42,440 nt of DNA from Patulibacter sp. GTDB lineage: Bacteria; Actinomycetota; Thermoleophilia; Solirubrobacterales; Solirubrobacteraceae. The stretch covers positions 1 through 42,440 of the forward strand of contig NZ_JAURWA010000073.1 of the NCBI RefSeq assembly GCF_030655195.1, written 5' to 3'. Positions 1 to 7,701 of this stretch are shown one piece after another; within the stretch, counting starts at the first letter, position 1; each line of letters starts with the position of its first letter. Both the position numbers and the translations under genes were made by a program. The notes beneath the pieces were generated by a model, which saw nothing but the letters and a program-made list of their open reading frames with translations, made no database searches and was not told the DNA's origin.

Positions 1-63
1 CGACGGGCCCCGCACGGGGCCCGTCGTGCGTCCCGGGGCGGCTGCGTCCGTGGCGCGTCGCCG
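1..63. repeat. Hairpin-containing 63-bp block, copy 1
   Basis: The first 63 bases match 4047-4109 with only three mismatches; the first 41 bases are identical. The block opens with a near-perfect hairpin at 2-25: 10-bp arms GACGGGCCCC and GGGGCCCGTC around GCAC. It looks like an intrinsic terminator. Copy 2 lies just after the collagen-like gene, so copy 1 probably ends a gene left of the window. The LAL regulator starts 20 bases after this block. Confidence 0.75.
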
Positions 64-69
64 GGCACG

Positions 70-75
70 TAGGGT
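70..75 (+). promoter_or_regulatory. -10-like hexamer, leaderless start of the LAL regulator
   Basis: TAGGGT lies 7 nt before the ATG at 83 and there is no Shine-Dalgarno sequence. The same arrangement recurs at several other genes in the window, which suggests a leaderless transcript. No clear -35 element is seen. Confidence 0.4.
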
Positions 76-82
76 CTCGCGC

Positions 83-2887
83 ATGGACGGCGCGCCCGTG
101 GCCCCGCTCGAGCGGGACGCGGAGCACCGCGCCCTCCGGGAGGCCCTGGTCCGGGCCGCCGCGGGCACCGGCGGGCTGGTCCTCGTCGAGGGGCCCGCCG
201 GCATCGGCAAGACCACGCTCCTCGAGACCGCACGGGACGACGCCCGCGATCTGGGTCTGCGCGTCCTGACCGCCCGCGGCGGCGTCCTGGAGGCCGACCT
301 GCACCACGGCGTCGTCCGTCAGCTCTTCGAACGCGCGGTCCTCGGCACGGACGCGGAACGGCGGGCCGGATTGCTCGCCGGGCCCGCGGCGCCCGCGGCG
401 GCGCTCTTCGCCGGCGCCGCGACGCCCGCCGACCCCGGCCCGCTCCACGATCCGGCCCTGGACCTGCTCCACGGCCTGGGGTGGTTCGTGGCCCACCTGG
501 CCGACGACGGCCCGCTCGCCCTCGTCGTCGACGACGCGCACTGGGCGGACCCGTCGTCGCTCCGGGCCCTGGTCTTCCTCGCACGGCGCCTCGACGAGCT
601 GCCGGTGGTCCTGCTGGTCGGGACACGCGAGCCCGAGCCGGGACCGGCGGAGGCCCCGCTGCGCGAGCTGCAGGCCCTCGCGGGGGCCGCGGGCCTGCGC
701 CCGGGCCTCCTCTCGGCCGCGGGCGTCGGCGCCGTGCTCTCCCGGGCCTTCGGCGGCCGGGACGCACCGCCGGAGCTCGCGGCGGCCTGCCTGGAGGCCA
801 CCGGGGGCAACCCGTTCTTCGCGACCGAGCTGGCCGCCGAGCTGGCGGGATCGCACGACGCCCCCGGTGACGTCCGGATCGCCGCCGTCGCGCGCACCGG
901 CCCGTCGGCCGTCCGCCGGTCGCTCCTGCTGCGCCTGGGCCACCTGGGGCCCGACGCCCGGGACGTCGCCCGCGCGCTCGCCGTCCTCGGGGGCGAGGCC
1001 CCGCTCGGGCGCGTCGCGGGGGTCGCCGGGCTCGACGCCGCCCGGACCGCGACGGCCGCCGGGTCGCTCGCCCGTGCCGGCCTCGCCGACGCGGGCATCC
1101 CGGTGCGGCTCCTGCACCCGCTGGTCCGCGCGGCGATCAGCGAGGACACGCCGGCCCCGGAGCGCGCCGCCGCCCACCGACGGGCCCTCGAGGCCCTGAC
1201 GGCCGAGGGGGCGACGGACGAGGAACGGGTGCCCCACGCGCTGGGGGCCACGCCGACCGGGGATCCGGCGGTGGCCGGGCTCCTCGCGCGGACCGCCGAC
1301 CGGGCGCTGCGCTCGGGCGAACCGGCGTCCGCCGCGGTCCAGCTGGACCGGGCGCTGGCCGAGCCGCCGGCGAGCGAGGACCGTGCCGCGGTCCTCGCGG
1401 CGCTCGGGCGGGCGGAGGTCCGCAGCGGGCTGTTCGCCGACGGGATCGCCCGCCTCGAGCAGGCGGTCGCCCTGACGGGCGATCCGACGGCCCTGGTCGC
1501 GGCCCACCGGGACCGCGCGTTCGCGGCCTTCGCGGGGCGCGGCATGCGCGTCGCGCGGGCGACGGTGAAGGCCGCCGCCGAGGACCTCACGGCCCGGGGT
1601 GCCGGCGACGACGCCCTCCAGCTCGAGGCCGACCTGGCGCTGCTGGCGTGGCTCTCCGGGCAGCCCCACGGCCTCGAGCTGCGTCGGCACGACGGCCTGG
1701 CGGGAGCGACCCGGGCCGAGCGGACGGTCCTGGCGCTGCTCGCCCAGGACGAGCACGCCGCGGGTGCTCCCGCCCCGGTGGTCGTGGAGCTGGCCGAGCG
1801 GGCGCTCGGCGGCGGGCGCCTGATCCACGAGGACTCCGCGGAGGCGCTGCACTGGTACATGGCCACCTACGCGCTCCTGACCTGCGAGGCGCACGACGCG
1901 GCGGCCCGCACCATCGAGGAGGCGCTGGCGGACGGACGGCGGCGCGGATCCGCGTTCGCGCGCGCGGGGGCGCTCGGCACCCGTGCGGTCCTCGCCCTGA
2001 ACCAGGGCCGTCCCCGGGACGCGGAGGCCGACGCGCTCGCGGCCGCCGGAGGTGCGATCCCACCGGTCATGGTGCCCGTCAACGCCGCCTACGTCGTCCT
2101 CGCGCTGACCGACCAGGGAGACCTCGACGGCGCGGAGCGGGAGCTCGTCCGCGGGGGGCTGACGGCGGGCCCGGGCGGCCCGACCGTCATGCGCTGGATG
2201 CCGTGGGCACGGTTGCGGCTGCGGGAGGCCCAGGGACGACCGGAGGACGTCGACGCCGACGTCGCCCCGCTGCGGGAGGACGACGAGGCGGGACGCCCGA
2301 TGCGGGCCCTCGCCTGGCGCGCGCTGCAGGCCCGCGTCCTCGCCCGCGACGGCAGGGCGGACCGGGCCCGCGGTCTGGCCGAGGAGCACCTCGCGTGGGC
2401 CCGGAGGTGGGGCCGGCCGGCGGCGCTGGGGGTCGCGCTTCGCGCCTCGGCGCTGGCCGGTGGACCCGAGGGACGGATCGACGGGCTGACCGACGCCGTG
2501 TCGATCCTCGCCGGCTCGGACTCCCGGACCGAGGAGGCGCGGGCGCGCACCGACCTCGGGATCGCGCTGCTGCGCGCCGGCCGGCGACGGGACGGGCGGG
2601 CGGCGCTCGAGGCGGCCCTCGAGACGGCGCTGGGGTGCGGCGCGCGCGGCGTCGCGCTCGTGTGCGCGGACGAGCTCGCGGTGGCCGGGGCCCCCGCGGG
2701 CCGTCTGCGCTTCGACGAGCTGACCCCGTCGGAGCGTCGGGTCGCCGAGCTCGCGTCGGGCGGGTCGACCAACCGCGAGATCGCCCAGGAGCTCTTCGTG
2801 ACGCCGAAGACGGTGGAGAACCACCTCACGCGCGTCTACGCGAAGCTCGGCGTGCACTCCCGCCGGGCCCTCGCTGGCGCCCTCTGA
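83..2887 (+). CDS. LAL-type LuxR family ATPase/transcriptional regulator
   Basis: Large cytoplasmic transcription activator of the LAL (MalT-like) family, 934 aa, a usual length for the family. The Walker A motif GPAGIGKTT is at residues 37-45 and Walker B (LVVDDAHWAD) near 143-152. A long alanine- and leucine-rich helical middle, TPR-like, fills roughly 300-860. The C-terminal LuxR helix-turn-helix runs from about 878 to the end (LTPSERRVAELASGG, then TNREIAQELFVTPKTVENHL). In the family, ATP binding and an inducer switch on DNA binding. The ATG at 83 is preferred because the ATPase domain starts right after it and a -10-like box lies 7 nt upstream; an in-frame start at 26 would fall in the upstream repeat. 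The target is not evident. The small gene and collagen-like gene downstream are candidates because they sit on the same strand, but that is inference. Confidence 0.9.
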   Translation: MDGAPVAPLERDAEHRALREALVRAAAGTGGLVLVEGPAGIGKTTLLETARDDARDLGLRVLTARGGVLEADLHHGVVRQLFERAVLGTDAERRAGLLAGPAAPAAALFAGAATPADPGPLHDPALDLLHGLGWFVAHLADDGPLALVVDDAHWADPSSLRALVFLARRLDELPVVLLVGTREPEPGPAEAPLRELQALAGAAGLRPGLLSAAGVGAVLSRAFGGRDAPPELAAACLEATGGNPFFATELAAELAGSHDAPGDVRIAAVARTGPSAVRRSLLLRLGHLGPDARDVARALAVLGGEAPLGRVAGVAGLDAARTATAAGSLARAGLADAGIPVRLLHPLVRAAISEDTPAPERAAAHRRALEALTAEGATDEERVPHALGATPTGDPAVAGLLARTADRALRSGEPASAAVQLDRALAEPPASEDRAAVLAALGRAEVRSGLFADGIARLEQAVALTGDPTALVAAHRDRAFAAFAGRGMRVARATVKAAAEDLTARGAGDDALQLEADLALLAWLSGQPHGLELRRHDGLAGATRAERTVLALLAQDEHAAGAPAPVVVELAERALGGGRLIHEDSAEALHWYMATYALLTCEAHDAAARTIEEALADGRRRGSAFARAGALGTRAVLALNQGRPRDAEADALAAAGGAIPPVMVPVNAAYVVLALTDQGDLDGAERELVRGGLTAGPGGPTVMRWMPWARLRLREAQGRPEDVDADVAPLREDDEAGRPMRALAWRALQARVLARDGRADRARGLAEEHLAWARRWGRPAALGVALRASALAGGPEGRIDGLTDAVSILAGSDSRTEEARARTDLGIALLRAGRRRDGRAALEAALETALGCGARGVALVCADELAVAGAPAGRLRFDELTPSERRVAELASGGSTNREIAQELFVTPKTVENHLTRVYAKLGVHSRRALAGAL

Positions 2888-2898
2888 GCCGACCGCAG

Positions 2899-2924
2899 CC
2901 GGCCCGGGGTCGACCCCAGGCCGG
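2899..2924 (+). terminator. Hairpin after the LAL regulator
   Basis: CCGGCC and GGCCGG arms enclose the 12-bp palindrome GGGGTCGACCCC, 12 nt after the stop codon. There is no T-run. It is probably a terminator or mRNA-stabilising hairpin. Confidence 0.5.
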
Positions 2925-2989
2925 CGGGGGGGACGGGCCGGCCCAGGGACGAGCGACACCGGTCCGGGGGCCGCCCGGGGACACGGACG

Positions 2990-3021
2990 GGGATCGACGG
3001 GGTCTCGGCGGGATCGACGGG
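2990..3021. repeat. Two 12-bp direct repeats, 20-bp period
   Basis: GGGATCGACGGG occurs at 2990-3001 and 3010-3021, two helical turns apart and about 80-100 bp upstream of the likely start of the small gene at 3097. The spacing suits a dimeric activator site, possibly for the adjacent LAL regulator. This is inference from position only. Confidence 0.35.
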
Positions 3022-3096
3022 TCGCAGCGGGGGGGGACGAAGACAGGGGGGTCATCCCTCATGTCGCGGGGGGCCGGCGGGCGCAGAGTGCGTCCT

Positions 3097-3291
3097 GTGC
3101 CCGACACCACCCCGATCCGCCTCGAGTGCGAGATCGCGTCGTTCGACCCCCTCCACGGACGGGTGACCGGCGCGACCGGCCGCAGCGTCGCGTTCCGGGG
3201 ATGGGTCGAGCTCGCAGCGGCCCTCTCGGCCGCCGCGGCGGGCACGCCCCCGACCACCACCCCGCAAGAGGAGCACCCCAATGACCACTGA
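3097..3291 (+). CDS. Small conserved-looking protein, unknown function
   Basis: A 64-aa acidic to neutral protein with a compact core (IRLECEIASFDPLHGRV, then GRSVAFRGWVELAAAL) and a proline/threonine tail. I do not recognise a characterised family, but short proteins with a 'DPLxGRVxxxxGRxxxFRGWxELAAAL' core are, to my memory, common in Solirubrobacterales. GTG at 3097 is chosen because CAGAGT (3084-3089) lies 7 nt upstream in the same layout as other [16 protein letters not shown] here; GTG 3088 is the alternative. The stop overlaps the next gene by 11 nt, so the two are translationally coupled. It may be an accessory to the collagen-like protein. Function unknown. Confidence 0.6.
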   Translation: MPDTTPIRLECEIASFDPLHGRVTGATGRSVAFRGWVELAAALSAAAAGTPPTTTPQEEHPNDH

Positions 3292-4018
3292 GTCCCCCCG
3301 CCGTCGTCGCCCGCAGGCCGCCACCGTCGTCTCGTGCGTCGCGTTGTTCGCCGCCGTCGGCGGCACCGCGACCGCCGCCAGCATGATCACCGGCGCGAAC
3401 ATCAAGAACGGCACCGTGACGGGTGCCGACGTCAAGAGCTCGACGCTCACCGGCGCCGACGTGAAGAACCGGTCGCTGACCGCCTCCGACCTCTCCGCGT
3501 CGACGGTCGCCGCGCTGAAGGGCGCCGCGGGCAGCTCCGGCGCCGCGGGCGCCACGGGACCCGCGGGCGCCGTGGGCGCGACCGGTCCAGCCGGCGCGAC
3601 GGGCCCCAAGGGTGCCGACGGCGCCACGGGCCCGGTGGGGCCGGCCGGCCCCGCCGTCCTGCCGAAGGCCTATCGCGGCGTCGCCCCCGACGTGAACATC
3701 CCGGCCAACACGGCCGACTCGGTGGTGCTGACCAAGGCGGTGCCGGCCGGGTCCTACCTGGTCACCGCGAAGCTCACCTTCGCGACGCAGAGCGGGACCG
3801 ACCTCGTCGCGTGCGAGCTCGTCAACGGCCTCACCGTCGTCGACGAGGCGAAGATGCGCCCGACGGCCAGCGCGGAGTCGCGGATGCCCGCGTCGCTCCA
3901 GGCCGTCGTCACCGTCGCCGGTCCCGGCTCCCTGCGGATCCGGTGCACGACGCAGTCCGCCGTCGGCAACGCCAGCGACCTCCAGCTGGCCGCGATCCCG
4001 GTCGGCGAGATCGACTGA
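3281..4018 (+). CDS. Exported collagen-like repeat protein
   Basis: 245 aa. Residues 1-11 are positively charged (RRRR) and 13-34 form a hydrophobic signal/anchor segment ending in TATAAS. Residues 35-72 carry a degenerate repeat of the form GAxIKNGTVTGADVK / SSTLTGADVK / NRSLTASDL. About 81-126 is a Gly-X-Y collagen-like stretch (GATGPAGAVGATGPAGATGPKG and on), followed by a C-terminal beta-rich domain of about 115 residues. This layout is typical of many surface proteins in Solirubrobacterales, thought to form cell-surface fibres; a specific role is unknown. The ATG has a good ribosome site (AGGAG, 7 nt upstream). It overlaps the preceding small gene and is followed 29 nt later by a strong hairpin terminator. 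Confidence 0.85.
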   Translation: MTTESPRRRRPQAATVVSCVALFAAVGGTATAASMITGANIKNGTVTGADVKSSTLTGADVKNRSLTASDLSASTVAALKGAAGSSGAAGATGPAGAVGATGPAGATGPKGADGATGPVGPAGPAVLPKAYRGVAPDVNIPANTADSVVLTKAVPAGSYLVTAKLTFATQSGTDLVACELVNGLTVVDEAKMRPTASAESRMPASLQAVVTVAGPGSLRIRCTTQSAVGNASDLQLAAIPVGEID

Positions 4019-4046
4019 CCCGGCCCGGGCGTGCGGCGCCCGCGAC

Positions 4047-4109
4047 CGACGGGCCCCGCACGGGGCCCGTCGTGCGTCCCGGGGCGGGTGCATCCGTGGC
4101 GCGTCCCCG
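4047..4109. repeat. Hairpin-containing 63-bp block, copy 2 (terminator of collagen-like gene)
   Basis: A second copy of the block at 1-63, three mismatches. It contains the 10-bp-arm hairpin (GACGGGCCCC / GGGGCCCGTC, loop GCAC) 30 nt after the stop of the collagen-like gene. Its position supports a terminator function. The matching flank beyond the hairpin (about 38 bp) shows that more than the hairpin was duplicated. Confidence 0.75.
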
Positions 4110-4244
4110 CTCCGTGACACCGATCACCCGACTGTCGCAGCTTGGTGGATGCAGGCATTTCCCGACGACCGGCGCACGCGCATCGCCGACGTGCTTGCGC
4201 AACGTCGACGCATCCAGTTCCGGGTATGCGCCGTTACTGCTGAC

Positions 4245-4952
4245 ATGACCAACCTGAACTTTCGCGGCTCCCTCTTCACCCGCACCATCCCGGCCCTCGC
4301 CGTCTCCGGCGTCCTCGCCTTCGGTGTGACGGCCTGCGGCAGCGACGACGATTCCGACTCGGCCAGCTCCACGAGCACGGCGGCCCAGACGGCCGACGCC
4401 AACAAGCCCGCGGCCGAGGTCGCGGACACGACCGGCGGCGTCACGCGCGTCACGCTGGACTCCGGCTTCGTCGAGGCCCTGACCTCGCTGAAGGTCACGC
4501 CCGGCCCGGTCGGCGACGCGAAGATCAGCACCAGCGGCGTCGCGAGCTTCCCGATCACCGGCGGCAGCGTCAAGTACTACACCCCCGACGGCCCGGTCCA
4601 GCCGTTCGTGCAGGGCGAGCTCGACCACGACGGCTCGGGCCTCTCGCTCACCGCCGGCGGCAAGAAGGTCGAGCTGACCGACTTCGTCATCGATCCGGGC
4701 GCCTCCGTCCTGACCGGCAAGGTCTCCGTCGACGGCGAGGTCGCCGCCGAGTCCGCTCCGCTGTTCTTCCTCGACGGCCGCACGCTGAAGGCCCTGCGCC
4801 TCGCCTCCAACGACACGAAGGCCATCCTCGAGGGCACGACGGTCAAGCTGAAGCAGGAGGCCGCCGACCTCCTGAACAAGACGTTCGGCATCGACGCCCT
4901 CAAGGGCGGCCTCGTCATCGGCGTCGCGAAGATCACGGTCCCGGTCAAGTAG
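4245..4952 (+). CDS. Putative lipoprotein, HtaA-like/unknown domain
   Basis: 235-aa exported lipoprotein. Residues 1-30 form a signal peptide with basic residues R8 and R13, a hydrophobic core, and a lipobox ending VTAC with Cys31 as the lipidation site. A low-complexity linker rich in Asp, Ser and Ala follows. The mature domain (about 65-235) is beta-rich, with pairs such as ASFPITGGSVKYY, SGLSLTAGGKKVELTDFVIDP and FGIDALKGGLVIGVAKITVP. This pattern resembles the HtaA-like domains found in actinobacterial surface proteins, but I cannot confirm it without a profile search. ATG 4245 gives the complete signal peptide; an in-frame upstream start at 4149 would add an implausible hydrophilic N-terminus. 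Monocistronic, followed by two hairpins. Whether it works with the flavoprotein next door (siderophore-type) is speculation. Confidence 0.75.
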   Translation: MTNLNFRGSLFTRTIPALAVSGVLAFGVTACGSDDDSDSASSTSTAAQTADANKPAAEVADTTGGVTRVTLDSGFVEALTSLKVTPGPVGDAKISTSGVASFPITGGSVKYYTPDGPVQPFVQGELDHDGSGLSLTAGGKKVELTDFVIDPGASVLTGKVSVDGEVAAESAPLFFLDGRTLKALRLASNDTKAILEGTTVKLKQEAADLLNKTFGIDALKGGLVIGVAKITVPVK

Positions 4953-4965
4953 CACCGGTCCACGA

Positions 4966-4983
4966 GCCGCCCGCGAGGGCGGC
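4966..4983 (+). terminator. Hairpin after the lipoprotein gene
   Basis: Perfect 7-bp stem GCCGCCC/GGGCGGC with a GCGA tetraloop, 13 nt after the stop codon. A second GC-rich hairpin follows at 4997-5028. Confidence 0.6.
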
Positions 4984-4996
4984 ACCGCGGCAGACC

Positions 4997-5028
4997 ACGC
5001 CGCCGTCGGGTTCGTCCCGGCGGCGGCG
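4997..5028. terminator. Second GC-rich hairpin
   Basis: Arms ACGCCGCCG and CGGCGGCGT with partial inner pairing (CGGG/CCCG), followed by a moderately T-containing stretch. A tandem terminator candidate between the lipoprotein and the flavoprotein genes. Confidence 0.5.
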
Positions 5029-5186
5029 TTCGTCGTTCCGGACCGCCGGGACCCCGTCCGGAAGGGCCCGCCCCGAGGGTCCGGTACGGTGACCCTAAGT
5101 CCCGCTGCCCGCCCATCCCGACGCCGACGGCGCGGGGGAGGGTGGGCCCGCCGGGCGTGCCCGCGCTCCCCATCCCTCGAGGACCC

Positions 5187-6038
5187 ATGGCCGACTCCTC
5201 CGCCCCCGCCCGCCCCGCCCGCCAGGCGATCCGCACCGTCGTCTCCCGGGTCGACCGCGTCTCGGACCACCTGCTCCGGGTCGTCCTCGGCGGCCCCGGC
5301 CTGCAGGGGTTCCCCGCCGGGGCGTTCACGGACCACTACGTGAAGCTGCTCTTCCCGCCGCCCGGTGCGCCCTACGGCCCGGACTTCGACGTCGCCGAGG
5401 TGCGCGCCACGCTGCCCCGGAGCCAGTGGCCGCGGACCCGCACCTACACCGTCCGCGAGTGGGACCCGGAGCGTACGGAGCTGACCGTCGACGTGGTGCA
5501 GCACGGCGACGCCGGCCTCGCCGGCCCTTGGGCCGCCGCCGCGCGGCCCGGGGACGTCCTGCAGCTCCTCGGACCCGGCGGTGCCTACGCCCCGGACCCG
5601 GAGGCCGACTGGCACCTGCTGGTGGGCGATGCGTCGGTCCTGCCGGCGATCGCGGCCTCGCTCCGGCGGATCCCGGCGGGCGTGCCGGTCCATGTCGTGG
5701 CCGAGGTCCACGACGAGGCCGAGCAGCAGGAGCTGCAGAGCCCCGGGGACCTCACGACCACCTGGGTGCACCGGGGGGACGCCGGGGCGCTCCCGCCCTC
5801 CGACGAGCCGCTGGTCGTGGCGGTGCGGGAGCTCGAGTTCCCAGACGGCCGCGTCCATGCCTTCGTCCACGGCGAGGCCGTCGCGGTCCGCGAGCTGCGC
5901 CGCCATCTGCTCGCCGACCGCGGGATGCCCCGTCAGGACGTCTCGATCTCGGGCTACTGGAAGCGCACCCTCGACGAGGACGGGTGGCAGTCGTCGAAGG
6001 CCGAGTGGAACGCCGAGGTCGAGGCCGACGTCTCCTGA
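5187..6038 (+). CDS. Siderophore-interacting protein family flavoprotein (ferric-siderophore reductase type)
   Basis: 283-aa cytoplasmic protein of the SIP/ViuB family: an N-terminal FAD-binding barrel (about 1-125) with the FAD motif RTYTVREWD near 88-96, then a nucleotide-binding SIP domain (GDASVLPAIAASLRRIP near 149-165). It ends with the family hallmark SGYWKRTLDEDGW. In characterised members the flavin reduces Fe(III) in a siderophore complex to release iron. The ATG at 5187 has GAGG 4 nt upstream. There is no siderophore transporter or biosynthesis gene nearby, and I see no convincing IdeR/DmdR iron box, so the substrate here is open. Single gene. Confidence 0.88.
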   Translation: MADSSAPARPARQAIRTVVSRVDRVSDHLLRVVLGGPGLQGFPAGAFTDHYVKLLFPPPGAPYGPDFDVAEVRATLPRSQWPRTRTYTVREWDPERTELTVDVVQHGDAGLAGPWAAAARPGDVLQLLGPGGAYAPDPEADWHLLVGDASVLPAIAASLRRIPAGVPVHVVAEVHDEAEQQELQSPGDLTTTWVHRGDAGALPPSDEPLVVAVRELEFPDGRVHAFVHGEAVAVRELRRHLLADRGMPRQDVSISGYWKRTLDEDGWQSSKAEWNAEVEADVS

Positions 6039-6110
6039 GCACCCGGTCGGCTACGCTCCCGTAGGAAGAGCGCGCGGGCGGTGATCGCTCCGCCGCCCCA
6101 CGTCACACAG

Positions 6111-6142
6111 TTGACAGTTGTGCACTGAGACGGTTCAGTGCA
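6111..6142 (+). promoter_or_regulatory. Promoter with internal palindrome for the AarF/UbiB-like gene
   Basis: A consensus -35 TTGACA (6111-6116), exact 17-bp spacer and -10 TTCAGT (6134-6139). A perfect inverted repeat TGCACTGA-N6-TCAGTGCA (6121-6142) fills the spacer and covers the -10, the usual placement of a TetR-like repressor operator. No regulator gene is adjacent. Confidence 0.65.
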
Positions 6143-6150
6143 TGCCGACC

Positions 6151-7659
6151 ATGCAGAACCCCGTCGCGCCGCCCCTGCCCTCCCGACCCGCCCTGCTGCG
6201 CGGGTCGGCCCGCCTCGCCGAGGTCGAAGGTCTGACCGCCTGGTCGCTCGACGCCCAGGCCCGCGCCGTCACCCGCAGACGTGAGCTGGGGCGCGAGGCC
6301 GAGCGGCTCTCCGCACCACGGGTGTGGCCCGACACGATCGGCTCCCTGGCGTCGACGACCTGGCGCGTCGCCCGCGCTGCGGCACCGGACGCCCCGTTCG
6401 CCCTGCTCGCCGCCGCGGCCGCCGCGACCGGCCTGCCCGTCGCACCGCCCTCCGCGGCCGGCGGGACGATCGAGCGGGCCGACCGGCTCGTGCGGGCCGG
6501 GGGACCCGCCTACGTCAAGCTCGGGCAGTTCATCGCCAGCGCGCGCGGGCTCCTGCCCGACGAGTGGGTCGACGCCTTCGCCTGGTGTCGCGACGAGGCC
6601 ACGCCGATGGAGCCCGGAGCCGCGGAGGAGGTCGTCCGCCGCGAGCTCGGCAGCCTCGACGCCTTCGAGTCCTTCGACGCCGAGCCGCTCGCCGCCGGCT
6701 CGATCGGCCAGGTCCACCGCGCGGTCCTGCGCGACGGGACGCCGGTCGTCGTCAAGGTCCGGCGCCCCGGCCTGCGCCGCGCGTTCCGCTCGGACATCGA
6801 GACGCTCGCGCTGGTCTGCGCCGCCGCCGACCGGGTCCACCAGGGGGTCCGGGTCGCGAACCTGCCGGGTTTCGTGACGCTCTTCGCGCAGCTGACCCTC
6901 GAGGAGCTCGACTTCCGACTGGAGGCCGCCAACCTCGTCGAGAGCGTCGCGGTGCTCGAGGACCTGGGGGCCGACGACGTCCGGGTCCCACGGCCGTTCC
7001 CGGCCCTGACCACCGAGCGGATGCTGGTGATGGAGCACCTCCCCGGGGTGTCGTACGCCCGCCTGCCGGCCGACGCCCTGCTCGACGGCGCCGGTGACCG
7101 GCTCTTCGCCGCCGGGGTCCGCGGCGTGCTCGAGGCGACGATCGTCCACGGGCTGTTCCACGGCGACCTCCACGCGGGCAACGTGCTCGTCGACGGCGAC
7201 CGCTTCTCGATGGTCGACTTCGGGATGTGCGGGCGGCTCGACGCCGCGCAGCGGGCCGGTCTCGTGCGCTTCCTGCTCGGCTTCGCGGCCTCCGACGCGC
7301 GGGCGCAGGTCGAGGCCATGCGGACCTTCGGCGCGATCACGGAGGACGCCGACGTCGAGCAGCTCGTCGCCCGGCTGCAGGCGGACCTCTCGCGGCTCGA
7401 CGAGCGGGCAGACGGCCAGATCACCTTCGACCGGCTCGGCGAGACGCTCGGTCAGCTGCTGCGGACGCTGGCCGCGGGCGGGTTCCGGATGCCGAAGGAG
7501 CTCGTCCTGTTCTTCAAGAACCTGCTGTACCTGTCGGGCTTCGCCGCCGCGGTGGCCCCCGACGCCGACGTCCTGGCGGTCGTCACCGGCATCCTGGCCG
7601 ACCTCTTCTCGCGGGACGGCGGCGCGCTCGCGGCCGGGCTCGTGCCGACCGCCGAGTAG
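6151..7659 (+). CDS. AarF/UbiB (ABC1) family protein kinase-like protein
   Basis: 502 aa, ABC1/ADCK/UbiB family, which has atypical kinase folds linked to quinone biosynthesis and lipid homeostasis. Seen in order: the KxGQ motif in YVKLGQFIASARGLLPDEW, the alanine-rich loop AAGSIGQVHRA replacing the usual glycine loop, the catalytic lysine in VVVKVRRPG, the catalytic loop HGDLHAGNVLV, and the metal-binding VDFGMCGRL. The C-terminal membrane helices of some members are not clear; a hydrophobic segment (LVLFFKNLLYLSGFAAAVA) is present near 450. ATG 6151 is chosen because the promoter places the transcription start at about 6146; ATG 6142 lies within the palindrome. The next gene, on the opposite strand, is a phytoene/squalene synthase, so an isoprenoid link is possible. 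Confidence 0.85.
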   Translation: MQNPVAPPLPSRPALLRGSARLAEVEGLTAWSLDAQARAVTRRRELGREAERLSAPRVWPDTIGSLASTTWRVARAAAPDAPFALLAAAAAATGLPVAPPSAAGGTIERADRLVRAGGPAYVKLGQFIASARGLLPDEWVDAFAWCRDEATPMEPGAAEEVVRRELGSLDAFESFDAEPLAAGSIGQVHRAVLRDGTPVVVKVRRPGLRRAFRSDIETLALVCAAADRVHQGVRVANLPGFVTLFAQLTLEELDFRLEAANLVESVAVLEDLGADDVRVPRPFPALTTERMLVMEHLPGVSYARLPADALLDGAGDRLFAAGVRGVLEATIVHGLFHGDLHAGNVLVDGDRFSMVDFGMCGRLDAAQRAGLVRFLLGFAASDARAQVEAMRTFGAITEDADVEQLVARLQADLSRLDERADGQITFDRLGETLGQLLRTLAAGGFRMPKELVLFFKNLLYLSGFAAAVAPDADVLAVVTGILADLFSRDGGALAAGLVPTAE

Positions 7660-7701
7660 CGCGGCTCCGGGGAGGGCGCCCCGTCGACCCGGCCCGTCTG
7701 C

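Noticed and set aside
3909..5906. 665-codon open frame on the minus strand
   Set aside because: Antisense shadow of the lipoprotein and siderophore-interacting-type genes, which have clear domains and signal peptide.
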